This document shows positions 25,130 to 34,282 of a stretch of 64,000 nucleotides of DNA, one piece after another. The stretch is taken from positions 23,994,001 through 24,058,000 of the forward strand of contig CM114273.1 in assembly GCA_050084515.1 (NCBI GenBank), written 5' to 3'. The stretch comes from Blasia pusilla (taxonomy: Eukaryota > Marchantiophyta > Marchantiopsida > Blasiales). The position numbers and the translations under genes are program-made. How positions within the stretch are numbered: the stretch's first letter is position 1; each line of letters starts with the position of its first letter. The notes beneath the pieces were generated by a model that made no database searches, was not told the origin of the DNA, and was given only the letters and a program-made list of their open reading frames with translations.

Positions 25130-25890
25130 CAACATCATGGTGGATTGCAAGCTAGTGTACTAGTGCACCTATCCAATAGGGAAGTAAATTCAAAATCAAT
25201 GATTCTCCTACTACACCTGAAGAGAAGAGCATGATGTGCAAAGTGCATTTGGAAGTTTAACATGGGCAATGGTATGTAATAGGCTTGATATCACTTATGT
25301 AGTGGGAAGAATATCTTGATTTATGTCTAATCCTAGTCCAATACATTGGGTTGCGGTAAAAAGGATCTTTACCTATATCAAAGGTACGTCCGACATGAGT
25401 CTTTGCTACCAACAACAAGAAAAGATATTACCCTTACATGGATTTATTGATGTGGATTGAGAGGAAAGTTAACTACATGCTATTTTTTTCTACTAAGTGG
25501 GAGAGCAATAATTTGGGCAAGCAAGAAACAAAAGTCTATTGCCTTACGTACATGCAAAGCAGAATATATGTCTTTAAGCAAGGAAACTTCTAAAGCTATT
25601 TGATTAAAGACATTACTTGAAGATTTGGGTTGTACTCAAAAGAGAGTGAATATTGCAAATGATATTCAAAGCGTATTAGAATTGGTGGAAATAACAAAAA
25701 ATCATGGACAAAGCAAACATCTTGACATTCAATATCACTATGTAAAGGAGCATGTTCAAAAGAGACTTATAAGTTTAGACTAATATGATAGAAATAATTT
25801 GATAGCCGATATATTAACCAAAAGTCTTAGTGAAAAGAAACATAAATATTTAAGTGATAAACTAGGATCGAGGAGGGCTAAAATATGAAA
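25130..25890 (+). pseudogene. Ty1/copia relic: end of RT and RNase H
   Basis: Reading through stops and frame changes, the plus strand shows VGRIS, SNPSPIHWVAVKRIF, YIKGTSDMSLCYQ, GRAIIWASKKQKSIAL, CKAEYMSLSKE and KHLDIQYHYVKE. It ends with NLIADILTKSLSEKKH. These are the RT-RNase H C-terminal landmarks of copia elements. Nothing upstream of the RT end is preserved. Confidence 0.8.
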
Positions 25891-26301
25891 TAATTTCTAA
25901 GTGGGATTTTTAGAATGAGGACGATCAAGTATAGAATTTCTTTCATATTCTGCCATTACAGAAGATGTGTTTCTATATTTTGTTGTTACAAGTAGACAGT
26001 TTCATGCGATGCATAATAGTAAGGTGCAAGGTGACATACAACAAGATAATGGGTAGCTAAGGATATGTAGCATTAAATAATGTACGATGTACTACGTGCA
26101 ACGGTGCAAGTACAAAAGGGATGGAGTATCCTCTCTTGAGAATGTCTAGTCATTCCAATATTTTCCCTTTCTTTTACAAGTAATCTACTCGTTCATCGAT
26201 GACCACTACGAGTGAGTGAGTATTTCTTTATGAAATTTCTTCATTTCCAATATTCCACTAAAGAATATTTGTGAATATGTCATTATCCCCTTCACTCAGT
26301 G
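25891..26301 (+). repeat. Possible 3' LTR of the copia relic
   Basis: Sequence after the relic's last codons. A purine-rich GATCGAGGAGGGC near 25866 could be its polypurine tract. An R/U5-like TTCCAATATTTTCCCTTTCT lies near 26153. There is no second LTR to compare with, so limits are uncertain. Element D begins at 26302. Confidence 0.4.
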
Positions 26302-26664
26302 TGTCATGACCATACGGATTATGTCGTAGAGTATAGTGTGCTAGTAGAGGCCATACCTTATGTAGGGCCGCAGTGTCTAGGTAGAGATGCGATTTCATAC
26401 ATAGGGTTGGGGGTTACTCAGTTGAGGGTGACTTTTCCAGTAGGGCCCGCTCTTAGGTTGGAGGATATAAGGTGGAGTACACTCAAAGAATAGTTAGTTC
26501 TTTGAGTTGAGCCTATTGCGTTGGGAGTTAGCCTTGGTAGTGAGTAGAGCTCTTGGCTATGGTGTTTCCCGCAAGCTTCGACCTAGATTCTCCCATCGTG
26601 GAGTGGGTTTGGCTCCATTGTATGTGATTCTATATGTGTTTTATGGCAGTAGGTCTTTCACAGA
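26302..26664 (+). repeat. A1 terminal repeat of element D
   Basis: Starts TGTCATGACCATACGG and ends near TCTTTCACAGAC. It aligns base for base with A2 (33726-34120), apart from a replacement in A2 near 33853-33890. A TATA-like GGATATAAGG lies at about 26462. The B repeat does not follow it. Confidence 0.9.
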
Positions 26665-27126
26665 CGTCACTCAAAGAACTAATGTAGATCGATGGTAGCT
26701 TCGATTGTGGATCAGTAGGATCTGGTTAGGGCTGATTGTGTACTCAGCCGTGGATGTTCGTGGCTTGTGGCCTATTTTGGAAGTGTGAATCTGGTGCGTG
26801 GTTTGTTGGAAAAGAAGCGCCTTGCTGAGAGCTTTCCAACGCGTTTTAGATCGCCGGATTTCGTCAAGGGAGTTGGAAGTTATCAAGGATTGAAGATTCT
26901 GGTTCGTGTTCGACGGTTTTCTGATGTGGAGAGCTTGGAGTGTGGAAGCTCTGTTGAAGTTCATCCAGATCGGGTGAGAGGTTCCTATTGCTACTTGTAT
27001 TGTGATCTCATGTGAAGCTATCTGCTTGAGTGTGTGGAGCGTTGCGGATTTCTGCGTGCATGAAATTGGGCGGAAGCGTTGTCGGATTTGCGATTCTGGA
27101 GGTGTATGGAAAACAAGTTTGTCTGA
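26665..27126 (+). other. Element D 5' leader
   Basis: Non-coding region between A1 and the remaining gag, about 460 bases, much shorter than the leader of B. No primer-binding site could be assigned. The junction with gag near 27120 looks like a deletion point because the capsid domain is absent. Confidence 0.5.
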
Positions 27127-28376
27127 TTGAGTGATGATTCACCCACATTGACCCATGTGTTTGCTCTATCTGAGAAGATTGAGCTTAACATGGTGAAGGA
27201 GAGAGTGGTGACATTCGCATTTAGTACGGATACAACTACTACTTCTCGTGTTCAGCAGCCCACCTCACAATCTCGTAGTAGTGGTGGTGGTAGTAGTAGT
27301 GGGAGTCTTGGGGGGTACACACGACCTCAGTCAGGTCCTAGAGGGACACTTGCGCAGAGACCATTGCCTTCATTTGCTGCCCCGCAGCAAGGACAGTCAT
27401 GTTGGACATGTGGAGGTGATCATGTTAGGAAGTTTTGTCCCCAAGAGGATGGGAGACGGACTTTGGAGGATGGGGGCCTCAGTCGGCCCCAACTCAGTGT
27501 GATGATTGCGGGAGACTAGGTCATCCTCGAGAGCGTTGCTTTGATCTTCATCCAGAGTTGAGATCAGGCCGCGGTCATGGTGGAGTAGCTCCAAGAGGCC
27601 GAGGTGGTAGAGGTGGTAGAGGTGGACCAGTGGTTGGAGAGCCTACGGTGGCTACCCCCACCACTATGATAGAGTCAGCTATGGCTGCCAGGATTGAGCA
27701 GTTGGAGCAGAAGTTTGCTACTATGGCTCGTATCCAGCATAGATTAGGTTCGAGAGCAGGGGCTTCCACCTCTTATGGAGGCGATGATCTCTCTTATATG
27801 GCGAGTGCAACACAGGTTGAGGCATCGGCTGCAGTTACGAGAGGAGCCACTCGAGCGTCAGAGCCACGTGGTGCTACTGTGGAGTTGGACCCACAGAGGG
27901 GTGAGGCTGGGAGGCAAGCTAGGCTTCCCTAGTCATTCTTGTTGTCTGAGGTGCTTAGGACTCCATCCATGGTTCCTACGCAGCCTATTGAATCGAAAGT
28001 GGGGACTGAGGCATCTACATCGCGTGTAGTAGACACGGATGCAGCATCCAATGCAGTACTACGGATGGCAACTTCAGTGTTGGGATCCCCATTGTTTTTG
28101 GCCACGGAGCTGATGGCTTTAGGAGTTGACTTAGCTCCTGTATTTCAACTAGCAGCCACGTTGTGTGAACGTGGGGGTGTTACTGCTACACGTGTTGAGG
28201 TGGATGAGGGTATTGCGATGGAGCGACCCTCTATGTCAAGTGTAGCATTGAGTACCAGTGCTACTTGGCAGGCAGCAGCGGCAAAGATGGATGCATTACC
28301 AGCCCGGCCAGCCATTGATCGTGAGAGGCTTACACCTATTGTATGTATGTTGGACAACCGGAGTGGGATATTCTGA
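27127..28376 (+). pseudogene. Element D Gag C-terminal half: two CCHC knuckles (truncated, broken)
   Basis: Frame 27127-27519 contains VFALSEKIELNMVKERVV, then a serine/glycine-rich segment and the knuckle CWTCGGDHVRKFC. The overlapping frame 27435-27932 contains a second knuckle, CDDCGRLGHPRERC, then an RGG-rich stretch and a coiled-coil-like EQLEQKFATMARIQ. A TAG at 27930-27932 replaces a CAG codon (element A has LPQSF here). Frame 27939-28376 continues to the protease. The capsid domain present in A and B (SYQGVR, GESLREAYTRLRR) is missing. Confidence 0.75.
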
Positions 28377-28853
28377 TTGGTGAGTCCTAGTGGACAGGTA
28401 TATAGACCAGATAGAGTCTTGTTAGACTCTGGTGCCCAACCTTTGATGTTGGGAAAGGCGGCATGTATTGGTTTGGGTATTCGAAGGTCAAAGCTTGAGC
28501 CTTGCCCATTCCAGATTCAAGCATCACTTGGAGGATCCAATGATAGGTCTCAATTCATGACACGGGAGAAGTTTTCTGTACAGTTGAGACCAGATCATGC
28601 AACTGATAGCTCCCGATTGGGAGTATCTGCAGTAATCACATCAGACGAGTTGTATGATGTACTAGTTGGAGGAGCAATATTGTACCCGATGGGTTTTCAG
28701 ATGGATTACTGGACTGAGACAACGTCTTATAGACCTGGTTGGCAGTCCGGGGATGGACGTATGAGCCAAGTTCCTGTGAGATTTATTTATGGGGCTCGAC
28801 CAGGAGGGTCTTCCCCAATAGTGTTAGCATCTGTGGCTGGTTTAGTGGAGTAG
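28377..28853 (+). CDS. Element D aspartic protease
   Basis: Open frame of 158 residues. VLLDSGAQPLMLGKAACIGL near residue 14 carries the DSG active site. YDVLVGGAILYPMGF follows near residue 95, resembling the ILG/L region of retroviral-type aspartic proteases. It lies between the Gag knuckles and the methyltransferase and overlaps the next frame by 115 bases. It would release the mature proteins from the polyprotein. The shift into the methyltransferase frame may be a later indel, because A and B show no common shift site. Confidence 0.75.
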   Translation: MVSPSGQVYRPDRVLLDSGAQPLMLGKAACIGLGIRRSKLEPCPFQIQASLGGSNDRSQFMTREKFSVQLRPDHATDSSRLGVSAVITSDELYDVLVGGAILYPMGFQMDYWTETTSYRPGWQSGDGRMSQVPVRFIYGARPGGSSPIVLASVAGLVE

Positions 28854-30325
28854 TCACTTGGCTAGGAGACTTTTTGGAGGGTAATGTTTCTGCTATGGAT
28901 TCTCCTGTGCATGAGGAGGTAGAGGAGGTCCCTATTTTTGCAACAGTGGCATCCTCATCGTTGGATGTGCCACTTTGGAGTTCAGGCGGTGCACTACGGC
29001 AGGAGGCTTGGTGTGAGGTTGTTATACCTCACGAGGAAGAGGAGGCCCCACGGCGGACTCCTACTTCTGGTCCAATTGCATTATCCCCTTTGGATACTAC
29101 ACCCATTGTATGGCAGTATCCGCTGGAGGGCATTTGTGTGTTAGATCTCTTTGGTGGGACTAGCATTGGTTTGGCTGCAGTGTTGCAGGCCGGTATTCCT
29201 GTGCGGAGATATGTGTATGTGGAGCGAGATGAGACGACCCAGAGAGTCTCATCCCGACATATTGGTCAGTTGATGCGGAGATATCCTGAGTTGTTGCCGC
29301 CATCAGCTATTCGTGGGCACCAACGTGCTTTGCCGTCACACATTGCATTGTTGGGGGCACAGGACCTTGAGAGGGTTGGTCCTAAGGATTTGGTGATTGC
29401 TGGATGGCCATGTCAGGGTCATACACGTGCAGGTCGTGATGAGGGATTACACGACCCTAAGTCTCGATTGTTTTGGGAGATGTTACGGGTGTTACGATAT
29501 CTTCAGGTTCATCAGGCACGTGCTCCAGCTTACATTCTGGAGAATGTTCCATTGTTGGATGACACTCGGACCCGGATGATGGCGAGTGTTCATGAGGTGC
29601 GATCTTGGATTGGACCAGTGGTGTTGTTGGATGCAGCGCGAGTTGGCTCGCGTGCACATCGTCCACGCTTGTGGTGGACAAAATTGTTGCCTAGGGAGGT
29701 TCTACGTCGAGCATATGATGCAGTACAACGGGATCCTTGCCTTATAGTGGATAGTATCTTGGATACTGGGCGACTTTCTCAAGTGGTGAGGGATATTGAT
29801 CGATCACCCATGGCAGTGGTGAACTGTGTGGGCCAGCCTAGGATGGTACTAGCCACATTTGCGAGTTTTCCCTTGTCACATGCCTACAGGGAAGGTGGTC
29901 CCGGGCTTGTATGGGATTCTCATGTGCGACAGTTGGTGGAGCCTAACGCTGATGAGAGAGAGCGTGCGATGAGATTTGCTACTAGTGTGACAGCGGTTGC
30001 TTCCATTTCTGAGGCTTCACGACGTCATGTGTTGGGTCAGGCCATGGACCTGAATTGTTTGACTTGGATTTTGAGTCTTGGTATGGCCGAGGAGCGTCGA
30101 CTTCGGACTATGCCTGTGGGTCTTCCACCCCTTGTAATGAGCTCGATGGCTACCGGGATGGTAGAGACATCGGCTGGGGGCAAGGAGAGTAGTATTTTGC
30201 ATCCTTGGAGTAAATGGGATGTAATGGCTGGGCATGTGGAGTTGGTTGCTCATGCTGGTGGAGGAGTTATTTGCTCAGATGATGGTGTAGCTAAGGGTGT
30301 ACCATCTTGTGAGGGGGTTGCGTAG
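28739..30325 (+). CDS. Element D DNMT3-like cytosine-C5 DNA methyltransferase
   Basis: Open frame of 528 residues; the first ~55 lie over the protease frame and are probably not native. The methyltransferase domain covers about residues 130-440. Motif I is VLDLFGGTSIGLAAVLQAGI (from 134), with YVYVERD next. The catalytic loop is DLVIAGWPCQGHTRAGR, with Cys at about 225. The ENV motif is PAYILENV (Glu about 268), and motif VIII is VGSRAHRPRLWWTK (about 302-315). A C-terminal AMRFATSVTAVASISEASRR / HVLGQAMDLNCLTWIL could hold motifs IX-X. Order and context resemble DNMT3. Within the element it sits between protease and RT. All catalytic residues I can identify are present. It could methylate element or host DNA; the target is unknown. 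Confidence 0.88.
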   Translation: MAVRGWTYEPSSCEIYLWGSTRRVFPNSVSICGWFSGVVTWLGDFLEGNVSAMDSPVHEEVEEVPIFATVASSSLDVPLWSSGGALRQEAWCEVVIPHEEEEAPRRTPTSGPIALSPLDTTPIVWQYPLEGICVLDLFGGTSIGLAAVLQAGIPVRRYVYVERDETTQRVSSRHIGQLMRRYPELLPPSAIRGHQRALPSHIALLGAQDLERVGPKDLVIAGWPCQGHTRAGRDEGLHDPKSRLFWEMLRVLRYLQVHQARAPAYILENVPLLDDTRTRMMASVHEVRSWIGPVVLLDAARVGSRAHRPRLWWTKLLPREVLRRAYDAVQRDPCLIVDSILDTGRLSQVVRDIDRSPMAVVNCVGQPRMVLATFASFPLSHAYREGGPGLVWDSHVRQLVEPNADERERAMRFATSVTAVASISEASRRHVLGQAMDLNCLTWILSLGMAEERRLRTMPVGLPPLVMSSMATGMVETSAGGKESSILHPWSKWDVMAGHVELVAHAGGGVICSDDGVAKGVPSCEGVA

Positions 30326-30331
30326 GAGCCA

Positions 30332-31910
30332 ATGGCATCGTCCTCTCCCTCTAGTGTGCCAGTGGAGGAGACTTGGGAGCCATTACTTGGGCCCAAGCTT
30401 ACGGGAGGTGAGAAACGACGCTTCACACAATTCCTACGTGCTTATAGGAGTTGTTTTGCCTTTAGCATGAAGGAGTTGGGTTCTCTGGTTGGACCCGGTA
30501 TACGGATTGATTTGGCTAGTGATACGCCTATCTTGCGTCGTCCTTACCGATATAGTGATATGGAGAGGGACCTGATTCAGAGTAGGACGTTGGACCTTTT
30601 GGAGGCTGGATTAGTGGAGTTGTCGCATGGAGAGTATGCATCAGCCACTGTCATGCCTGCTAAAAAGGATATGCATGGCAACTATACGGATAGGCGAATG
30701 TGTGGAGATTACCGTCCTATCAATCGGCAAACCAAGGCCGATAGGTATGCCATGCCTACACATGAGGAGATCTTTGATGTGGTGGGACAGCCAAAGATTT
30801 TTAGTACTTTGGATCTTCGGGCAAGATACCATCAATTGCCGATTCGGGAGAGTGACAAGGCCAAGACAACATTTTGGGGTGTCAACTCTCATGGCAAGGA
30901 TTGTTTGTACCAGTGGAAATTCTTACCCTTTGGGTTGAAGAATGCACCTGCCGAGTTTCAAAGAGTGATGGACGGGATCCTAGCGAGGGTTGGATTTTGT
31001 TCGGTGTTACATTGATGATATCTTGGTGTTCAGTAACACGGTGGAGGAGCATCAGATACATTTGCAGATGGTGTTTGAGCGGTTGAAAGCTCATGGTCTA
31101 CGTTTGCATCCAGGAAAGTGTAAGTTCTTCCATGAGGATGTTGAATACTTGGGTCATGTGATCTATCTAGGTGGTTTGGGAGTTCAGCAAGCAAAGGTGG
31201 AGGCTATTGCACTTATTCCGCGTCCCGTAGATGTGAGAAGAGTTCAAGCATTCATGGGATTGGCGAACTATTATCGGAGGTATGTGAAGGGATTTAGTGC
31301 TATGCCAAAGCCTTTGAACCAATTGCTGAAATCAGATCAAGAGTGGCACTGGGGAGATGATCAGGAGAGAGCTTTTGTGGAGCTTAAGGCCCAGTTGGTG
31401 GCGGCGCCTATCTTGAGGAGACCTATAAGAGGGCGCCCATTTCAGTTACACACTGATTGGAGTAGGTTGGGACTTGGAGCGGTGTTGACACAACATGATG
31501 ATGAGCACATGGAGTTTGTGGTGGCCTATGCAAGTCGTTCGAAGAATGCAGTGGAGTCGCGCTATAGTTCATATGAGGGAGAGTGCTTGGCAAGAGTGTG
31601 GTGTGGCACTCTTTAGGTGTTACTTGTTTGGCATCTGATTTACCCTTGTTATCGATCACGACCACTCAAGTGGTTGATGGAGTCGACAAGCTTACAGGAA
31701 TCTTGCACGGTGGGCTCTTATCTTACAGAGTATGACTTCCGGGTGGTACATAGACCGGAGTTGCCAACCTTGATCTTTGATGGGTTGAGTAGGAACCCAT
31801 GTACTAGCCAAGAGGATACAACGGGGCTACATGGCATGGCGAGGTTGATGAGGAGATGGTGCCAGGTTGGCATGCATCCGCCTTTTATGTTGGTTAGGGG
31901 TGGACTCTAG
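30332..31910 (+). pseudogene. Element D reverse transcriptase and RNase H (two frameshifts)
   Basis: Frame 30332-31015 (227 residues) holds the RT fingers and palm: IRIDLASDTPILRRPYR, MCGDYRPINRQTKADRYAMP, FSTLDLRARYHQ and LPFGLKNAPAEFQRVMD. A shift near 31000 moves the active site CYIDDILVF into frame 30990-31616. That frame continues through GLANYYRRYVKGFS to the RNase H start LHTDWSRLGLGAVLTQHDD. A second shift near 31610 leads to PLKWLMES and VVHRPELPTLIFDGLSRNP. The domain order is that of Ty3/gypsy pol. Confidence 0.85.
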
Positions 31911-32017
31911 TATGGAGGACCACATGATATCTTACTCTAGTCGAGGGTAGATGGCCACCTTGAGATCCTAAGGTTGGAGATGGTGGTGCGGATCAGCGTG
32001 ATATTCATGATGATGCG

Positions 32018-33444
32018 TTGGTGTTGGAGTTCCTACGGACCAGTAGGGTGCCAGGCATAGTGAGTGCCAAGGAGCGAGACCGTGTTCTTCAACGTGCTAA
32101 GAGGTATGGATTGGAGGGAACACATATTCTCCGTGTGTGGGAGGATGGTAGAGTACGAGTAGTGCCGCATTTGGCTCAGAGAGAGCGCATTGTGCGACAT
32201 GCCCATGAGGAGTTGGGATATTTTGGGGTAAAGCGTACGTATAGCTTACTCCTTGGTCAGTATTGGTGGCGTGGCATGCATACTTAGGTGCAGCAATTGA
32301 TGTCATGTTATATGGTTTGTGACCGGGTAAGGGCATCATTCAATGTCCCTATACCACAGTTACACCCCTTGCCTATTATGGGATTGGGTTACCGTTGGAG
32401 TGTGGACTTTGCGGGACCGTTATCTTTTTGGCATTATGCGACATCATCGATATGTGTTGGTGATGGTGGAGCACTTCTCCAAGTGGATTGAGTTGGTGGC
32501 ATTATCTGACAAGGCAAGTGAGGGAACAACGTATGCGTTTCTTGATAGAGTGATTAGTCATTTTGTTGCACCGGTGAAGTCTTTGACCGACCAGGTACAA
32601 AGTTTGTGGTGAGTTTCAGGTCTTGTGTAACAAGGCGTTGATTGATCATCGGACCACGTCTCGAGATCATCCAGAGGCGAATGGTTTGGCTGAGCGTGTG
32701 GTTCAGACGATGAAGAGGGCATTGCGCAAGTATGGCCTACATAAAGGGCATCTTGGAGACTGGGATATTCAGTTGCCATGGTTAGCCATGGGGTATAGGT
32801 TCAGTCGCCAAGCATCCTTGGCTTCCTTCTTACCTTATTTTTTGTTATACGGCCGAGATCCAGACTTGCCAACAGCAATTCGTCGGGAGTCTAGTGAGGT
32901 GGTGAATCTTGATGACCCAGAGATGTGGATGAGGGTGTGTTCTCAGCGGGCAGAGCTCTTTCGGAGAGTTATGCCAACAGCCTTTGAGAATCTTTCCATT
33001 GCTCAACACAGAGATACGTTGCGGTATGCAATCATTCGGGGTGGAGGTTATCGACCATCGATTCGTAGGTTCCATGTGGGGGACTATGTCTATTTGCAGC
33101 AGATTGCACCGACAACGTTGGATGTGACGGCATGCCGTACTATTTTACGAGTGCGTGAGGTGTTAGCTTCTGGAGTTCTCATGTTGGAGGGTCGTGATGG
33201 AGTTGTTTGGAAGGACCATGTGCGTAATTGTGCGCCATGTCATCTTCCAAATGTGGATGGTACTGTTGATCCAAGCTTAGCCATGATACGTGCTAGCTTG
33301 AGGTGCATGTTGTGTGGGTCTGCTGGTAACGCAGCCCGTATGTTGGTGTGTGATCGGTGTTCTAGGGGTTGGCACATGATGTGTTTGACTTCACGTATGG
33401 ATGTTGTTCCTACTGGAAGGTGGGTTTGTCCTCGATGTATTTAA
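32018..33444 (+). pseudogene. Element D DDE integrase with C-terminal PHD finger (stops in the first half)
   Basis: Frame 32018-32287 has the HHCC-type N-terminus (HAHEELGYFGVKRT, YWWRGMH), then an in-frame TAG. The second Cys pair is CYMVCDR. The core shows WSVDFAGPL, VEHFSKWIELVAL and FLDRVISHF, then a shift near LTDQ. Frame 32623-33444 (273 residues) contains HPEANGLAERVVQ with the catalytic glutamate. It runs through the C-terminal region TILRVREVLASGVLMLEGRDG to a complete PHD finger near 33302-33441: CMLCG, MLVCDRCSRGWHMMC and WVCPRC, a C4HC3 pattern ending at the stop. The PHD finger stands where chromoviruses have a chromodomain. It may bind histone H3 tails and guide integration. Confidence 0.85.
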
Positions 33445-33602
33445 GAGAGGTAGATGACTTGATCTTTGCATGATATGGATTACAGATGTGCGACTAACGA
33501 TGGGTCAACCTAGCATCCGGCCTTCTGATTCATGCACCCACAAAGGTGTATAGCATGTAGTAGATGTATAGGGCTACCTGGGAGTTAGAGGGACCTAACC
33601 GC
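33445..33602 (+). other. Element D 3' untranslated region
   Basis: Stretch between the PHD stop and the polypurine tract. It shares GCGACTAACGATGGG and GAGTTAGAGGGACCTAACC with the same position in A and C, so it is conserved beyond coding need. It ends in a small stem, CCTAAC-GTTAGG, overlapping the polypurine tract. Confidence 0.6.
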
Positions 33603-33616
33603 CAGTTAGGGGGGCG
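33603..33616 (+). other. Polypurine tract of element D
   Basis: CAGTTAGGGGGGCG directly before B1. The run of six G is preceded by GTTA, which pairs with the TAAC just upstream. Confidence 0.75.
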
Positions 33617-33723
33617 AGTTGTGGTACACTTGTGTTTGTGGATGCTCTCGTCTATGTTATGTATGTATGTGAGTATGGTATGTCAGCGATGTATGTTATA
33701 TGACGATGTGGATTTGTACGACA
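33617..33723 (+). repeat. B1 terminal repeat of element D
   Basis: 107 bp, starting AGTTGTGGTACACTTG and ending GTACGACA. It matches B2 (34126-34232) with very few differences. Two bases (GG, 33724-33725) separate it from A2. Confidence 0.92.
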
Positions 33724-33725
33724 GG

Positions 33726-34125
33726 TGTCATAACCATACGGATTATGTCGTAGAGTAAAGTGTGCTAGTAGAGGCCATACCTTATGTAGGCCCGCAGTGT
33801 CTAGGTAGAGATGCGATTTCATACATAGGATTGGGGGTTACTCAGTTGAGGGTAGAGCTCTTGGCTATGGTGCCTAAGAGCGGGCCCTAATTTCCAGTAG
33901 GGCCCGCTCTTAGGTTGGAGGATATAAGGTGGAGTGCACTCAAAGAACAGTTAGTTCTTTGAGTTGAGCCTGTTGCGTTGGGAGTTAGCCTTGGTAGTGA
34001 GTAGAGCTCTTGGCTATAGTGTTTCCCGCAAGCTTCGACCTAGATTCTCCCATCGTGGAGTGGGTTTGGCTCGATTGTATGTGATTCTTTATGTGTTTTA
34101 TGACAGTAGGTCTTTCACGGATTTC
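33726..34125 (+). repeat. A2 terminal repeat of element D
   Basis: Starts TGTCATAACCATACGG and is a close copy of A1 (26302-26664). It differs by a replacement at about 33853-33890 that creates a perfect 17-bp inverted repeat (33873-33889 with 33898-33914). Confidence 0.92.
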
Positions 34126-34232
34126 AGTTGTGGTACACTTGTGTTTGTGGATGCTCTCGTCTATGTTATGTATGTATGTGAGTATGGTATGTCAGCGATG
34201 TACGTTGTATGACGATGTGGATTCGCACGACA
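34126..34232 (+). repeat. B2 terminal repeat of element D
   Basis: 107 bp copy of B1. It ends GCACGACA, the 3' border of the element. Confidence 0.92.
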
Positions 34233-34258
34233 ACTGCATGTGCTTATCAAAATATGGC

Positions 34259-34282
34259 ATCCCAACCTCCGGAGGTTGGGAT
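34259..34282. repeat. Perfect 24-bp palindrome next to element D
   Basis: Centre CCTCC|GGAGG. The two 12-base halves are exact reverse complements with no spacer. It lies 26 bases right of the element D border. Confidence 0.9.

Larger units (their letters stand above)
26302..34232 (+). mobile_element. Element D: split-repeat gypsy-type retroelement with methyltransferase and PHD finger
   Basis: 7,931-bp element. Order: A1 (26302-26664), leader, shortened gag, protease, methyltransferase (open frame), RT, RNase H, integrase, PHD finger, polypurine tract (33603-33616), B1 (33617-33723), A2 (33726-34125) and B2 (34126-34232). The termini are TGTCA and CGACA, as in element B. The four bases outside each end are AGTG and ACTG, one mismatch away from a target duplication. 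The capsid half of gag is missing and pol has a few frameshifts and stops. It is the best preserved copy here. Terminal repeats are unrelated in sequence to those of B and of A/C. Confidence 0.9.
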
